The notes: a model not told the origin generated them from the letters alone. Positions 1 to 10,882 are shown, counted from the first letter of the stretch. The stretch: 64,000 nt of DNA from Novosphingobium sp. MW5 (GCA_025938935.1 JAPCWB010000001.1:2108001-2172000); one strand, 5' to 3'. Numbers and translations: made by a program.

Positions 1-1074
1 CGTCTGAAAGAAAAGTACGATCTGGAACGCGATTGCCAGCCGCAAAAGTACGGCATCGGCATCAAGGAGCTATGGGATATCGATCCCGACAAGCACGTCC
101 CGGGCCGCGTTCTGCACACTCAGGGCTGGCCGCTATCGGAAACCGGATCGGGCGGTGGCGGCTTCCTCTACCATCAGGCGAATAACCAGGTGGCGTTGGG
201 CTTCGTCACCACGCTCGATTACGCCAATCCCTACGTCTACCCGTTCGAGGAATTCCAGCGCTGGAAGCAGCACCCGGAAATCCGCGCCATTCTGGAAGGC
301 GGCAAGCGCGTGTCCTATGGCGCGCGTGCGATCAACGAAGGCGGCTGGCAGGCCGTGCCGCACCTTGCCTTCCCGGGCGGTGTGCTGGCGGGCTGTTCGG
401 CGGGTTTCGTCAACGTGCCGCGCATCAAGGGCAGCCACACCGCGATGAAGAGCGGCATGCTCGCCGCCGATGCCATCGCCGCCGCCATTGGTGCGGGCCG
501 CGAGCAGGACGCGCTGAACGAGTACGAAGATGCCGTGCGCGGCAGCTGGATCGCCAAGGAGCTCGAACTGGTCCAGAACTCCGAACCGATCCTCGCCAAG
601 TTTGGCGGCGACATGCTCGGCACTACGCTGGCTGGGATCGAGATGTGGCTGCGCTACCTCAAGCTGCCGATCATCAAGCCGATGAAGCATCACACTGATG
701 CCTCGACGCTGCAGCGCGCCGATCTCTACACGCCGATCCAGTATCCCAAGCCCGACGGCGTCATCAGTTTCGACCGCCTGACCAGCGTCAGCTTCTCTTT
801 CACCAACCACGAGGAAGAGCAGCCCTGCCACCTCAAGGTGGCCGATTTGGAGCTGCAGAAGACCAGCGAACTGGGCGTCTATGCTGGTCCTTCGACCCGC
901 TATTGCCCGGCCGGCGTCTACGAATGGCTGACCGACGAGGCTGGCCAGCCCAAGTATCAGATCAACGCGCAGAACTGCGTCCACTGCAAGACCTGCGACA
1001 TCAAGGATCCCAACGGCAACATCACCTGGGTCGCCCCCGAAGGTGGCGGCGGGCCGAACTATCCGAACATGTAA
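1..1074 (+). CDS. Electron transfer flavoprotein-ubiquinone oxidoreductase, C-terminal part (5' end outside window)
   Basis: The reading frame is open from base 1, so only the last 357 residues are present. ETF-QO is an inner-membrane flavoprotein that passes electrons from reduced ETF, fed by acyl-CoA and amine dehydrogenases, to ubiquinone. The sequence shows the glycine-rich SETGSGGGGF stretch, the quinone-domain region around ALGFVTTLDYANPY and the family's C-terminal [4Fe-4S] domain: a cysteine in TRYCPAGVYEW, then CVHCKTCDIKDP followed by NGNITWVAPEGGGGPNY. The C-terminus is intact. ispE begins 6 bases after the stop on the same strand, so the two may share a transcript although their functions are unrelated. 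Identification is secure; the missing N-terminus should hold the FAD-binding motif. Confidence 0.95.
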   Translation, partial: RLKEKYDLERDCQPQKYGIGIKELWDIDPDKHVPGRVLHTQGWPLSETGSGGGGFLYHQANNQVALGFVTTLDYANPYVYPFEEFQRWKQHPEIRAILEGGKRVSYGARAINEGGWQAVPHLAFPGGVLAGCSAGFVNVPRIKGSHTAMKSGMLAADAIAAAIGAGREQDALNEYEDAVRGSWIAKELELVQNSEPILAKFGGDMLGTTLAGIEMWLRYLKLPIIKPMKHHTDASTLQRADLYTPIQYPKPDGVISFDRLTSVSFSFTNHEEEQPCHLKVADLELQKTSELGVYAGPSTRYCPAGVYEWLTDEAGQPKYQINAQNCVHCKTCDIKDPNGNITWVAPEGGGGPNYPNM

Positions 1075-1080
1075 CTGCCG

Positions 1081-1887
1081 GTGAAGGAAACCGCCTACGC
1101 CAAGATCAACCTCGCGCTGCATGTCCGCAGGCGGCGCGAGGATGGCTATCATGAGCTGGAAACGGTTTTTGCCTTCGTCGATGCAGGGGACCTGGTTTCG
1201 GTTGCTCCCGCCGAGAATGACGAGTTCAGAATGGTTGGTGAGTTTTCCTCACAACTGACTGATCCGTTTGATAACATCGTAATGAAGGCGCTTTCCACCT
1301 TGCCGCGCTCCGAGGGCTGGGCGGTGACTTTGGAGAAAAACCTGCCCGTTGCCGCCGGGCTGGGCGGGGGATCCGCCGATGCAGGCGCGGTGTTCCGGCT
1401 AGTCGAGCGTGAATACGGATTGCCGAACGACTGGCACGCCCGCGCGGCCGGGCTGGGCGCAGATGTGCCGGCCTGCGTCGCATCGGTGGCTTGCGTGGGG
1501 CGCGGAACCGGAACCGAGCTTGAACCGGTGGCCAATGACCTTGCCGGAACCCCCGTGCTGCTGGTCAATCCGCGCATTCCGCTCAGCACCGGGCCGGTTT
1601 TCAAGGCATGGGACGCGATTGATCGCGGACCCCTGCCGACCGGCGACTTGCGGACAGTGGCGCTCACTGGGCGCAATGACCTTGAAACCCCTGCAATCTC
1701 GCTCTGCCCGGTGATTGCCGAGGTGCTGGATGCTCTGCGCGGAACCCCGGCTTGGCTGGCCCGCATGTCCGGCTCAGGTGCAACCTGCTTCGCGCTGTTC
1801 GACAGCGATGACGCCATGGCGGAGGCGGCGTCCGCCCTGTCAGCCAGCCATCCTGACTGGTGGCAACTTGCGGGGCACCTGCGATGA
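1081..1887 (+). CDS. ispE: 4-diphosphocytidyl-2-C-methyl-D-erythritol kinase (IspE)
   Basis: A GHMP-family kinase of 268 residues that phosphorylates CDP-methylerythritol in the non-mevalonate (MEP) isoprenoid pathway in the cytosol. The N-terminal AYAKINLALHV segment and the ATP-binding loop PVAAGLGGGSADAG (residues 89-102) are diagnostic, and the C-terminal MSGSGATCFALF is the third GHMP motif. GTG at 1081 is the start because KETAYAKINL is the normal N-terminus; no strong Shine-Dalgarno is visible. Length is slightly short but within the family range. The stop overlaps the ATG of the next gene by four bases, implying translational coupling. Confidence 0.95.
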   Translation: MKETAYAKINLALHVRRRREDGYHELETVFAFVDAGDLVSVAPAENDEFRMVGEFSSQLTDPFDNIVMKALSTLPRSEGWAVTLEKNLPVAAGLGGGSADAGAVFRLVEREYGLPNDWHARAAGLGADVPACVASVACVGRGTGTELEPVANDLAGTPVLLVNPRIPLSTGPVFKAWDAIDRGPLPTGDLRTVALTGRNDLETPAISLCPVIAEVLDALRGTPAWLARMSGSGATCFALFDSDDAMAEAASALSASHPDWWQLAGHLR

Positions 1888-2615
1888 ACGAACAAGCCTG
1901 GCGCATTGTCGGTACGCCGCGATTTGGCGGAATTCTGGTGGTTTCGGACCATGCCTCGAACCATGTTCCGGCCGATATCGACCTCGGCATCGCCCCTGAA
2001 CTGCTGAACGAGCACATCGCCATCGACATCGGCGTTCGGGAGGTCGGAGAACTGATGGCGCAAAGGCCGGGCATTGCTGCCTTCCAGGCAACCGTCAGCC
2101 GCCTGGTGTGCGACGTCAACCGCGAGGAATACGCGCCGGGCGTGGTGCCGATCGCCAGCGATGGCCATGCCATTCCCGGAAACGCAATCGACCATGCCGG
2201 GCATCTCGCACGGCTGGACCGCTTCTTCCATCCCTACCACCACGCGCTGGCGGCTCTGCTCGAAGAATGCCCGCAAGGATTAATTGTTAGCTTGCATAGT
2301 TTTACGCCGCATCTTTCATCCCATCCGGAAGAAGTGAGGCCGTGGCAGGTTGGCGTGCTCTATAATGAAGACGACCGCGCCGCGCGCATCGCAATTCCAT
2401 TGCTCGCAGCGGAAGGCCTCGTCGTCGGGGACCAGCAGCCCTATTCGGGCCAACTGCTCAACTATACCATGAACCGTCATGCCGAGGCAGACGGGCGGCC
2501 CTATCTCGGTATCGAGATACGGCAGGACCAGATCGCCGACGCCGCAGGGCAGGCGCTCTGGGCGGAACGGCTATCCCGCATAGCCAATCAGGTTGCGCTT
2601 GAAATCATGGGCTGA
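1884..2615 (+). CDS. N-formylglutamate amidohydrolase-family protein
   Basis: This 243-residue protein belongs to the N-formylglutamate amidohydrolase (COG3931-type) family. Characterised members hydrolyse N-formylglutamate to formate and glutamate at the end of histidine degradation. Visible family features are VVSDHASNHVP near residue 22, RLVCDVNR near residue 75, IVSLHSFTP in the middle and YLGIEIRQDQI near the C-terminus. The ATG at 1884 overlaps the ispE stop. An upstream GTG at 1860 in the same frame is less likely because the homologous region starts later. No other hut genes are nearby, so the true substrate is uncertain and may be another N-acyl amino acid. Confidence 0.85.
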   Translation: MNEQAWRIVGTPRFGGILVVSDHASNHVPADIDLGIAPELLNEHIAIDIGVREVGELMAQRPGIAAFQATVSRLVCDVNREEYAPGVVPIASDGHAIPGNAIDHAGHLARLDRFFHPYHHALAALLEECPQGLIVSLHSFTPHLSSHPEEVRPWQVGVLYNEDDRAARIAIPLLAAEGLVVGDQQPYSGQLLNYTMNRHAEADGRPYLGIEIRQDQIADAAGQALWAERLSRIANQVALEIMG

Positions 2616-2723
2616 ATCGCGCGGATTTCGTCTCAAATATTACTTTCGACTGTCACCCCGCACTGCGCTAGGCCACCGCCTCGCTTTCACGCGTGTCAGT
2701 AGAATTATCACAAGGTCGTTTCC

Positions 2724-4581
2724 ATGCCCGCATACCGCTCCCGCACGTCCACCCACGGCCGCAACATGGCCGGAGCCCGGGGGCTGTGGCGCGCGACGGG
2801 AATGAAGGATTCGGACTTCGGCAAGCCGATCATCGCCGTGGTGAACAGCTTTACCCAGTTCGTTCCAGGCCACGTCCACCTGAAGGACCTTGGCCAGATG
2901 GTCGCGCGCGAGATTGAGGCGGCGGGCGGCGTTGCCAAGGAATTCAACACCATAGCGGTCGATGACGGTATCGCCATGGGCCATGACGGCATGCTCTATT
3001 CGCTGCCTAGCCGCGACCTGATCGCCGATTCGGTGGAATACATGGTCAACGCGCACTGCGCCGATGCCATGGTCTGCATCTCCAACTGCGACAAAATCAC
3101 GCCCGGCATGCTGATGGCGGCGCTGCGTATCAACATTCCGGTGGTTTTCGTCTCGGGCGGACCGATGGAAGCGGGCAAGGTGATCCTTGATGGCAAGGTC
3201 AAGGCGCTCGACCTCGTCGATGCCATGGTTGCCGCGGCCGATGACAGCGTCAGCGACGAGGACGTGGCGAAGATCGAGCGTTCGGCCTGCCCGACCTGCG
3301 GGTCCTGCTCAGGTATGTTCACTGCCAATTCGATGAACTGCCTGACCGAGGCGCTGGGGCTTTCCTTGCCCGGAAACGGTTCGCAGCTTGCCACCCATTC
3401 CGATCGCAAGGAGCTGTTCCTTCAGGCCGGTCGCACTGCGGTTGAGCTGTGCCGCCGCTATTACGAGCAGGATGACGAGAGTGCGCTGCCGCGGTCGATC
3501 GCCAGCTTCAAGGCGTTCGAGAATGCCATGAGCCTCGACATCGCCATGGGTGGATCGACCAACACGGTGCTCCACCTGCTCGCCGCTGCCTATGAAGGCG
3601 GGGTCGATTTCACCATGGAAGACATCGACCGCCTGTCACGCCGCGTGCCTTGCCTGTCGAAGGTCGCCCCGGCGAAAAGCGACGTCCACATGGAAGACGT
3701 TCACCGCGCCGGCGGCATCATGGCGATCCTGGGCGAGCTTGACCGCGCCGGCCTGCTCCATACCGACCTGCCGACCGTTCACAGCCGCACGCTGGGCGAT
3801 GCGCTCAACCAGTGGGACATCAAGCGGACCAACGATCCGGCGGTGCAGCAGTTCTTCCTTGCCGCGCCGGGCGGGGTGCCGACGCAGACCGCCTTCAGCC
3901 AGTCGCGCCGCTGGGAAGCGCTCGATGCCGACCGCGAAAACGGGGTCATCCGCAGCGCCGAGCACGCGTTCTCGCAGGACGGCGGCTTGGCCGTACTTTC
4001 GGGCAACATCGCCCGTGATGGCTGCATCGTGAAGACGGCGGGCGTCGACGAATCGATCCTGAAATTCACCGGCCCCGCGAAGGTTTACGAAAGCCAGGAC
4101 GCGGCGGTGACGGCGATCCTGACCGGACAGGTCGTGGCGGGCGATGTGGTCGTGATCCGGTATGAAGGACCCAAGGGCGGCCCCGGCATGCAGGAAATGC
4201 TCTACCCCACCAGCTACCTCAAGTCGAAGGGGCTGGGTGCCGCCTGCGCGCTGGTGACGGACGGGCGTTTTTCGGGTGGCACTTCGGGCCTCTCCATCGG
4301 CCACGCCTCGCCCGAAGCGGCGGAAGGCGGGGCGATCGGTCTCGTGCGCAATGGCGACACGGTCGAGATCGACATTCCCGGCCGCTCGATCAACCTGATG
4401 GTCAGCGACGAGGAACTTGCCGCTCGCCGCGCCGAGCAGGATGCCAAGGGCTGGCAGCCCGCCGAACCACGCAAGCGCAAGGTTTCGGTCGCGCTCCAGT
4501 GCCTATGCCGCGATGACCACCAGCGCGGCGCGCGGGGCCGTGCGCGACGTTTCGCAGTTGACGCGCACGCCGAAGCAATGA
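2724..4581 (+). CDS. ilvD: Dihydroxy-acid dehydratase (IlvD), one-base frameshift near the 3' end
   Basis: Catalyses dehydration of dihydroxyisovalerate and dihydroxymethylvalerate in branched-chain amino acid synthesis. Cluster-binding cysteines lie in [12 protein letters not shown] (Cys122) and CPTCGSCSG (Cys195), the E. coli numbering. As written, the frame changes after KVSVALQ: removing the T at 4500 restores [20 protein letters not shown] and a stop at 4579-4581, giving 618 residues, normal for the family. Uncorrected, the frame runs through into the lipoprotein gene and makes a 759-residue chimera, which I consider false. The extra T follows CCAG, as in two other frameshifted genes here. 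The ATG at 2724 sits in a 108-base gap after the amidohydrolase. Confidence 0.93.
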
Positions 4582-4592
4582 TTGGTGCGCGC

Positions 4593-5003
4593 ATGAAGCG
4601 CGCCGCCTTTGTCTTGCCCCTGATCCTCGCCGCTTGTTCAGAAGGCGGAGAGGCGCAAGCTGGCGCGAGCCCTTCGGCTGTTGCCGAGGCGGCTGCCTCT
4701 CCCGAGGACAACTCCGTCGCCTGCGCGCTGGCGGGAGCCAAGACCTTTGGCCGCACCTGCACCCGCGATTTGTCGCGCGACGAGGTGGGCGAGGTCTGGA
4801 TTATCCGCCATCCCGACGGCGGTTTCCGCCGCTTCGTGCTGATCGACGGCGGAACGCGAATCGCCACGGCCGACGGTGACAAGGAAGTCACCGCCGAGCG
4901 CGTCGGCGGCGAACTGGAAGTGCGGGTGGAGGGTGATCGCTATCGCTTCCCCGCTGCACCGGAAGCCCCAAGCCCGCCAAAGACCAATGCCAGCGGTTCC
5001 TGA
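4593..5003 (+). CDS. Small putative lipoprotein, unknown function
   Basis: A 136-residue protein with a lipoprotein signal: [16 protein letters not shown], lipobox LAAC with Cys15 as the lipidated residue. The next 30 residues are low-complexity Ala/Ser/Glu linker. The mature domain has two cysteines (VACALAG and GRTCTRDL) and beta-rich stretches ([21 protein letters not shown]). The ATG at 4578 overlapping the repaired ilvD stop would add five residues; 4593 is preferred because it starts the signal directly. The end overlaps nnr by 17 bases. This arrangement resembles conserved sphingomonad envelope proteins found downstream of ilvD, but I cannot name a family. Confidence 0.8.
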   Translation: MKRAAFVLPLILAACSEGGEAQAGASPSAVAEAAASPEDNSVACALAGAKTFGRTCTRDLSRDEVGEVWIIRHPDGGFRRFVLIDGGTRIATADGDKEVTAERVGGELEVRVEGDRYRFPAAPEAPSPPKTNASGS

Positions 5004-6388
5004 CCAGGTTCTCACCGTCGCCCGGATGCGCGCGGCGGAAGAGGCGCTGATTGCCGCTGGATCGAGTGTTGATGCGTTGATGCAGGTTGCCGGGCGGGGC
5101 GCGGCAGAATGGGTCTGGCGCATGGCGGCAGGCCGACCGGTTACGGTTCTCTGCGGTCCCGGCAACAATGGCGGCGATGGCTATGTGATTGCCGAGGTGA
5201 TCCGCGAGCGGGGCGGCGCGGTGGTCGTGGTGGCTGCGACCGAGCCGAAGACCGATGCCGCGCGCAATGTGCGGGCTTTGTTTGGCGGTGAAGTCTTGGG
5301 TCAGGAGGCCGCGCCGAAAGGTGTTGTCCTTGTCGATTGCCTGTTCGGCAGCGGCCTGACGCGGGCGCTTTCGGATGAGCATATGGCGCTCCTGTCCCGC
5401 CTTGCCGAAAGTCACGGCCATCGCATTGCCATCGACCTGCCATCGGGCATTGAAAGCGATTCCGGGGCAGCGCTGAATGCTGGTCTCCCCGCTTTTGACC
5501 TGACGGTGTCGCTCGGTGCGTGGAAGCAGGCCCATTTCCTCATGCCCGCCGCCGCCATGATGGGACATTTGCGGCTTGTCGGCATTGGCGTTGCGCCAGT
5601 GCCGGGCGCTGGCGCTGTCGTCGCAAGGCCGCGGCTGCTGGCGCCCGCGGCGGATTCTGCACAAGTACCGGCGCGGCTTGCTGGGCGTGATCGTAGGCGA
5701 AATGCCGGGGGCAGCGCAGCTGGCGGCTCGCGCGGCGCAGGGCTCGGGCGCGGGGTATGTGAAGCTGCTGGGGGCGCCGCCGGCGGGCCTGCCGTGTGAT
5801 CTTGTTTCCGATCCCCGGTCCTTGCCGGCATCGCTCGATGACAAGCGCTGGTCCGCCCTACTGATCGGTCCGGGTCTCGGCCGCCATGCCGCCGCACGCG
5901 AGGCGCTGGTGGAGGTTCTGGCCCAGCCGGTTCCGGTAGTGCTGGATGCCGATGCGCTGGCCCTGCTTGCCCCGCGGCTGCTTTCCGAACGGTCTCATCC
6001 GGTGATCGCCACGCCGCATGAAGGCGAACTGGCCGTGATGGAACAGGCCTTTGGGTGCAGCGGCGCAGGGAGCAAGCCGGAACGCGCTCTGGCGCTCGCA
6101 AGTGAAAGCGGCATGATCATCGTCGCAAAGGGTCCGGACAGCGTGATCGCCGCGCCGGATGGTCAGCTGGCCTTTTCCCACCGCGCGTCGCCGTGGCTTT
6201 CGACAGCGGGGACGGGCGATGTACTGGCCGGAACGATTGCCAGCCGGCTCGCCACCGGCGCCGCTCCTTTCGCAGCCGCTTGCGAAGGCCTGTGGCTTCA
6301 CGGAGAGGCCGCACGGATGGCGGGTCCGGCTTTCACGGCGGGAAAGCTTGCCGAATGCGTGGCACCCGCCTACGCGGCCTGCCTGTGA
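4987..6388 (+). CDS. nnr: Bifunctional NAD(P)H-hydrate epimerase / ADP-dependent NAD(P)H-hydrate dehydratase (Nnr), frameshifted between domains
   Basis: Repairs hydrated NADH/NADPH. The N-terminal epimerase half (about residues 1-220) has the [12 protein letters not shown] motif and the catalytic-site IDLPSGIES. The C-terminal ribokinase-like dehydratase half has GPGLGR, VLDADAL, TPHEGE and the [14 protein letters not shown] motif. The halves lie in different frames: N in frame 1, C in frame 2. Dropping one base (best the T at 5658, giving gat tcg cac aag) restores [22 protein letters not shown], the normal junction, and a 466-residue protein. The total length is 3n+1, consistent with a single insertion. 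Most likely a sequence error rather than a pseudogene, since both halves are otherwise clean. Confidence 0.9.
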
Positions 6389-7662
6389 ACGCCTTCGAAA
6401 CCCCGCCCATCGCCGAAGAGATCCTGCGCATTGCCGCCAAGGGTGACGGCGTGACCGCGTCCGGGCGCTACGCCTGGGGCGTGGCGCCGGGCGACATCCT
6501 GTTGCCCGATGGCACAGTGCAGCCGGGGCCGCACCATGTGACGCCGCCATGCCGCCATTTCGGCCAGTGCGGTGGCTGTCAGTTGCAGCAGCTCGACGAA
6601 GAGTCGCTGGCGAATTTCGTCGAAGCACGTGTGGCCAATGCTTCTTCCAGCCAGGAACTGGGGGCCGAAGCCTTTGCGCCGCCGCACCTTTCGCCGCCGT
6701 TCAGCCGCCGCCGTGCCTCGCTTCGCGCGGAAAGCTCGGGCGGGCGGGTCGTCATCGGCTTTCGCGAGGCGAAGTCGCACCGGTTGGTGGAAGTCACCGA
6801 ATGCCATGTCATGCTGCCCGAATTTACGGCACTGCTGGCTCCGCTTCGCAAGCTCCTGATCAAGCTTGGGCAGGGGCAGGCCGAACCCAAGGGGCGGCGC
6901 GGGGCGAAGGGAAAGCACAACCACGCCCGCATGGCCGCCGACATCGAATTTGCGATGACCGAGCAGGGCGTCGACCTCTGCATCAAGGGCTTGAAGGCGG
7001 AAGGCCTGGCGGCAACCGAACTGCTGCTCGATTTCGCGCGGGATAATGGCCTGGCGCGCATCGTTCTCGACCAGGGTTATGGGCCCGAAGCCGTGTGGGA
7101 GCCCGAGCCAGTGACAGTGCGGCTTGGTGCGGTGAGCGTGCCGCTGCCGCCCGGGGCCTTTCTTCAGGCAACGCTGGATGGCGAGGCGGCGCTGGTCGGT
7201 GCTGCCTGCGAATGGCTGGAAGGGGCGGCCAATGTCGCGGACCTGTTCGCGGGCCTCGGAACTTTTGCGCTGGCCTTGGCCGGGCAGGGCTCGCGCGTTC
7301 TGGCGGTGGAAGCGGCGCGCGATGCGCACCTTGCCTGCAAGTCAGCGGCGGAGCGCGGGCTTGTGCCGGTATTCGCAATGCACCGCGACCTGTTCCGCAA
7401 TCCGCTGATGGGTGCGGAACTCGACAAGTTCGATGCCGTCGTGCTCGATCCGCCCCGCGCCGGCGCGCGCGAGCAGGTGGAACGGCTGGTGGACAGCAAG
7501 GTCGGTCGGATCGTCTATATCAGCTGCAACCCGTCAAGCTGGTCGCGCGATGCGGCGATGCTGGTCGATGCCGGATACCGGCTGGTTGAAGTGCGACCCG
7601 TGGGCCAGTTCCGGTGGTCGACCCACGTGGAACTGGCCAGTTACTTCATCCGGGATCAGTGA
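6385..7662 (+). CDS. 23S rRNA (uracil-5-)-methyltransferase, RlmD/RumA-like
   Basis: A class I SAM methyltransferase of the TrmA/RlmD family, 425 residues, expected to make 5-methyluridine in 23S rRNA. The N-terminal iron-sulfur motif is present as CRHFGQCGGCQLQQL plus a later cysteine in TECHV. The SAM loop is DLFAGLGTFALALA. The catalytic cysteine is in IVYISCNPSSWSRDA and the general-base glutamate in STHVELASYF. The TRAM-like N-terminal part looks reduced. GTG at 6385 overlaps the nnr stop (GTGA); the longer upstream extension is only nnr read in another frame. The 3' end overlaps the convergent MAPEG gene by 7 bases. RlmD and RlmC cannot be separated by eye. Confidence 0.9.
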   Translation: MNAFETPPIAEEILRIAAKGDGVTASGRYAWGVAPGDILLPDGTVQPGPHHVTPPCRHFGQCGGCQLQQLDEESLANFVEARVANASSSQELGAEAFAPPHLSPPFSRRRASLRAESSGGRVVIGFREAKSHRLVEVTECHVMLPEFTALLAPLRKLLIKLGQGQAEPKGRRGAKGKHNHARMAADIEFAMTEQGVDLCIKGLKAEGLAATELLLDFARDNGLARIVLDQGYGPEAVWEPEPVTVRLGAVSVPLPPGAFLQATLDGEAALVGAACEWLEGAANVADLFAGLGTFALALAGQGSRVLAVEAARDAHLACKSAAERGLVPVFAMHRDLFRNPLMGAELDKFDAVVLDPPRAGAREQVERLVDSKVGRIVYISCNPSSWSRDAAMLVDAGYRLVEVRPVGQFRWSTHVELASYFIRDQ

Positions 7663-8096
7663 AACAGCGCGATCGCGGCGTGCAGCACCAGTGCGATCAG
7701 GCACAGGCTGGATAGCGCGAACAGGCTGAAGCGCACGACAACCTTGTTCACGGTTGCCTGCACCAGTGAATGGATGATCCGCAGGCCGACATAGGCCCAA
7801 GCGATCGTGGCATTGAGGCCGGAGCCCTGTCCGATCATCGCCAGCACAATCGCGACCGCATAGAACACCGTCGGCGCTTCGTGCAGGTGGTTGTAATTGT
7901 GCGCTTTCCACTGGACCTGCGCGGGCAGGACATCGTCAAGCGTCTTCTTTGGCGATCCCTGCACCAGGTCATCGGGATTCACTTTTGCCGCGGTCATTGC
8001 CGGCAGGCGGGTGGCATACATCCACAGCCACATGACCATCGTCCAGCCCGCCAGAACCACGACGGGCTTCAGGATTTCCATGTTTACCAGATCCAT
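7656..8096 (-). CDS. MAPEG-family membrane protein (copy 1)
   Basis: A 146-residue, four-helix membrane protein of the MAPEG group (membrane-associated proteins in eicosanoid and glutathione metabolism). Helices can be seen at about residues 8-28, 75-95, 98-115 and 122-144. The motif WKAHNYNHLHEAPTVFYAVA, followed by WAYVGLRIIHSLVQATVNKVVVRF, is the MAPEG core with its R-x-x-H and N-x-x-x-R-F signature. The ATG at 8096 was chosen because the upstream extension is arginine- and cysteine-rich non-membrane sequence overlapping the next gene's frame. A paralogue lies 16 bases upstream on the same strand. Substrate unknown; glutathione-dependent detoxification is the usual inference. Confidence 0.88.
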   Translation of the reverse strand: MDLVNMEILKPVVVLAGWTMVMWLWMYATRLPAMTAAKVNPDDLVQGSPKKTLDDVLPAQVQWKAHNYNHLHEAPTVFYAVAIVLAMIGQGSGLNATIAWAYVGLRIIHSLVQATVNKVVVRFSLFALSSLCLIALVLHAAIALFH

Positions 8097-8112
8097 CGAA
8101 CTTCTCCCCCTC

Positions 8113-8553
8113 TTATGAACCCACGAATGCCAGCTTGGCGGCGTGGAGCGCCAGCACAAGCAGGCACACTGACGAAAGCATGAACAGCGCGAAACGCACC
8201 GGCACGCGGTTGACCGTCGCCTGCCAGATCGAGTGGGCAATGCGCAGGATCACATAGGCCCAGGCGAACCAGACATCGTGCTCCACCGGTCCCAGGATCG
8301 CGATGATGGCAACCGTGGCGTAGAACAGCGTCGGCTGCTCCATCAGGTGGGTGTGATTGTGCGACTTCCAGTTGATGTGATCGGGAATGCGGCCTTCAAG
8401 GTCCTGACCGCGCCCGCCCGGCTTTGCCTTGCCCAGTCCGCCGCCCATCGCCTTCATTGCGGGAAGGCGGGTGCCGGCCATCCAGAACAGCATGACGAAA
8501 GTCCACAGCACCAGCACGCTGGCTGGCGCGAGCAATTGCGATTGCATCGGCAT
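8113..8553 (-). CDS. MAPEG-family membrane protein (copy 2)
   Basis: This protein is also 146 residues and is clearly paralogous to the downstream copy: WKSHNHTHLMEQPTLFYATVA and WAYVILRIAHSIWQATVNRVPVRFALF align directly. Four hydrophobic helices are visible, with a Gly/Lys-rich loop (GGGLGKAKPGGRGQD) replacing the shorter loop of copy 1. The tandem spacing of 16 bases suggests one transcript starting here, arising from a local duplication followed by divergence. The start at 8553 (MPMQSQ) lies just after a ggggag-like ribosome site on the - strand. MAPEG enzymes act as trimers; two co-expressed paralogues could form hetero-oligomers, which is inference. Confidence 0.88.
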   Translation of the reverse strand: MPMQSQLLAPASVLVLWTFVMLFWMAGTRLPAMKAMGGGLGKAKPGGRGQDLEGRIPDHINWKSHNHTHLMEQPTLFYATVAIIAILGPVEHDVWFAWAYVILRIAHSIWQATVNRVPVRFALFMLSSVCLLVLALHAAKLAFVGS

Positions 8554-8618
8554 TTTCTCCCCTTTGCGCCCCTTGGGGAGGGAGACTGCGGCGGGGTCAA
8601 TCGATTGTCAATTGCAAC

Positions 8619-9596
8619 CTAATCGGTAGAGCTGAGCACCTTGGCGAAGCTTTCCGGGTCGGTATTGCCGCCCGAGAGGATGATTGCGGTGCTCCCGTCG
8701 AGGCTGACCTTGCCCGCCAGAGCCGCCGCCAGCGCTGCCGCGCCGCCGGGTTCGACGACGAGGCGCAGTTCGCTGAAAGCCAGCCGCTGCGCCGCGCGGA
8801 CTTCCGCCGCCGTGACCGACAGGCCAAAGGGCACGCGGCCCTTCAGCACATCGAAGTTGATCGGGCGCGTGGCTGGCGTTTGCAGGGCATCGCAGGCCGT
8901 GGGAAACGAGGTGTCGCGCACCGGCACGATCTCGCCGGCCTCAAGGCTCAGCCGCACGTCATCCCAACCTTCGGGCTCGACCGGCACGATCTCTGCGTCC
9001 GGGCAGGCGAGGGCGAGGCCCGCCGTCAGTCCGCCGCCACCGCAGGGATTAATAATCCGCGTCGGCGCGCCAATCCCGCGGGCCTCCATCTGCGCAGCCA
9101 GTTCCAGCCCGGCCGAGCCCTGTCCCTCGATCACCCACGGATCGGCAAAGGCGTGGACCAGCGTTGCGCCTCGCTCCTCGCACAGCCTTGCGGCCACGGC
9201 ATCGCGGTCCTCACCGCCGGGACGGTCGTAAAGCACGACCTCGGCTCCCAGCGCCCGCGTGTTGGCCAGCTTCACCGCCGGAGCATCGACCGGCATGACG
9301 ATGGCTGCGGTGATCCCCAGCCGCCGCGCCGCCCAGGCCACGCCCTGCGCATGGTTGCCGCTCGACACGCCGACCACGCCGCGCGCCTTCTCCTCGTCCG
9401 AAAGGTCAGTCAGCCGGTGCCATGCGCCCCTGATCTTGAAGGCGCCGATCGGCTGCAGGCACTCGGCCTTGCACCACACGGTGACCCCGCCGATCGACAG
9501 CTCCAGCAGCGGCGTCTCCGGCAGGATTTCCGCCACCTTTGCCGCCGCACGTGCCACTCCGGCCGCATCGGGCCTGCGTTGTCCTTGAGAAGTCAT
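8619..9596 (-). CDS. PLP-dependent threonine/serine dehydratase
   Basis: A fold-type II pyridoxal-phosphate enzyme of 325 residues. The Schiff-base lysine is Lys54 in GAFKIRGAW, the substrate loop is SSGNHAQGVAW, and the phosphate-binding glycine loop is NPCGGGGLTAG. No C-terminal ACT regulatory domain is present, so this resembles the catabolic or short threonine dehydratases and serine racemase-like enzymes rather than feedback-regulated IlvA. Reaction: deamination of threonine or serine to the 2-oxo acid. It is divergent from the polyamine operon with a 50-base spacer. The exact substrate (threonine, serine, hydroxy-aspartate) cannot be read from sequence. Confidence 0.87.
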   Translation of the reverse strand: MTSQGQRRPDAAGVARAAAKVAEILPETPLLELSIGGVTVWCKAECLQPIGAFKIRGAWHRLTDLSDEEKARGVVGVSSGNHAQGVAWAARRLGITAAIVMPVDAPAVKLANTRALGAEVVLYDRPGGEDRDAVAARLCEERGATLVHAFADPWVIEGQGSAGLELAAQMEARGIGAPTRIINPCGGGGLTAGLALACPDAEIVPVEPEGWDDVRLSLEAGEIVPVRDTSFPTACDALQTPATRPINFDVLKGRVPFGLSVTAAEVRAAQRLAFSELRLVVEPGGAAALAAALAGKVSLDGSTAIILSGGNTDPESFAKVLSSTD

Positions 9597-9646
9597 GCCA
9601 GCAGCCTATATGAGCGCGCTTTGCATTCCCATAGAGGAGATGAGCC

Positions 9647-10859
<1,213 letters not shown>

Positions 10860-10882
10860 GTGCCGCACTAGGAGGAACTTGT

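Noticed and set aside
133..1152. 339-residue - strand frame opposite ETF-QO
   Set aside because: The + strand frame is a definite ETF-QO; the antisense frame shows no motif.
2724..5003. A natural 759-residue IlvD-lipoprotein fusion protein
   Set aside because: The join includes a clear loss of frame before the conserved IlvD C-terminus and reads through a lipoprotein signal; a single inserted T explains it.
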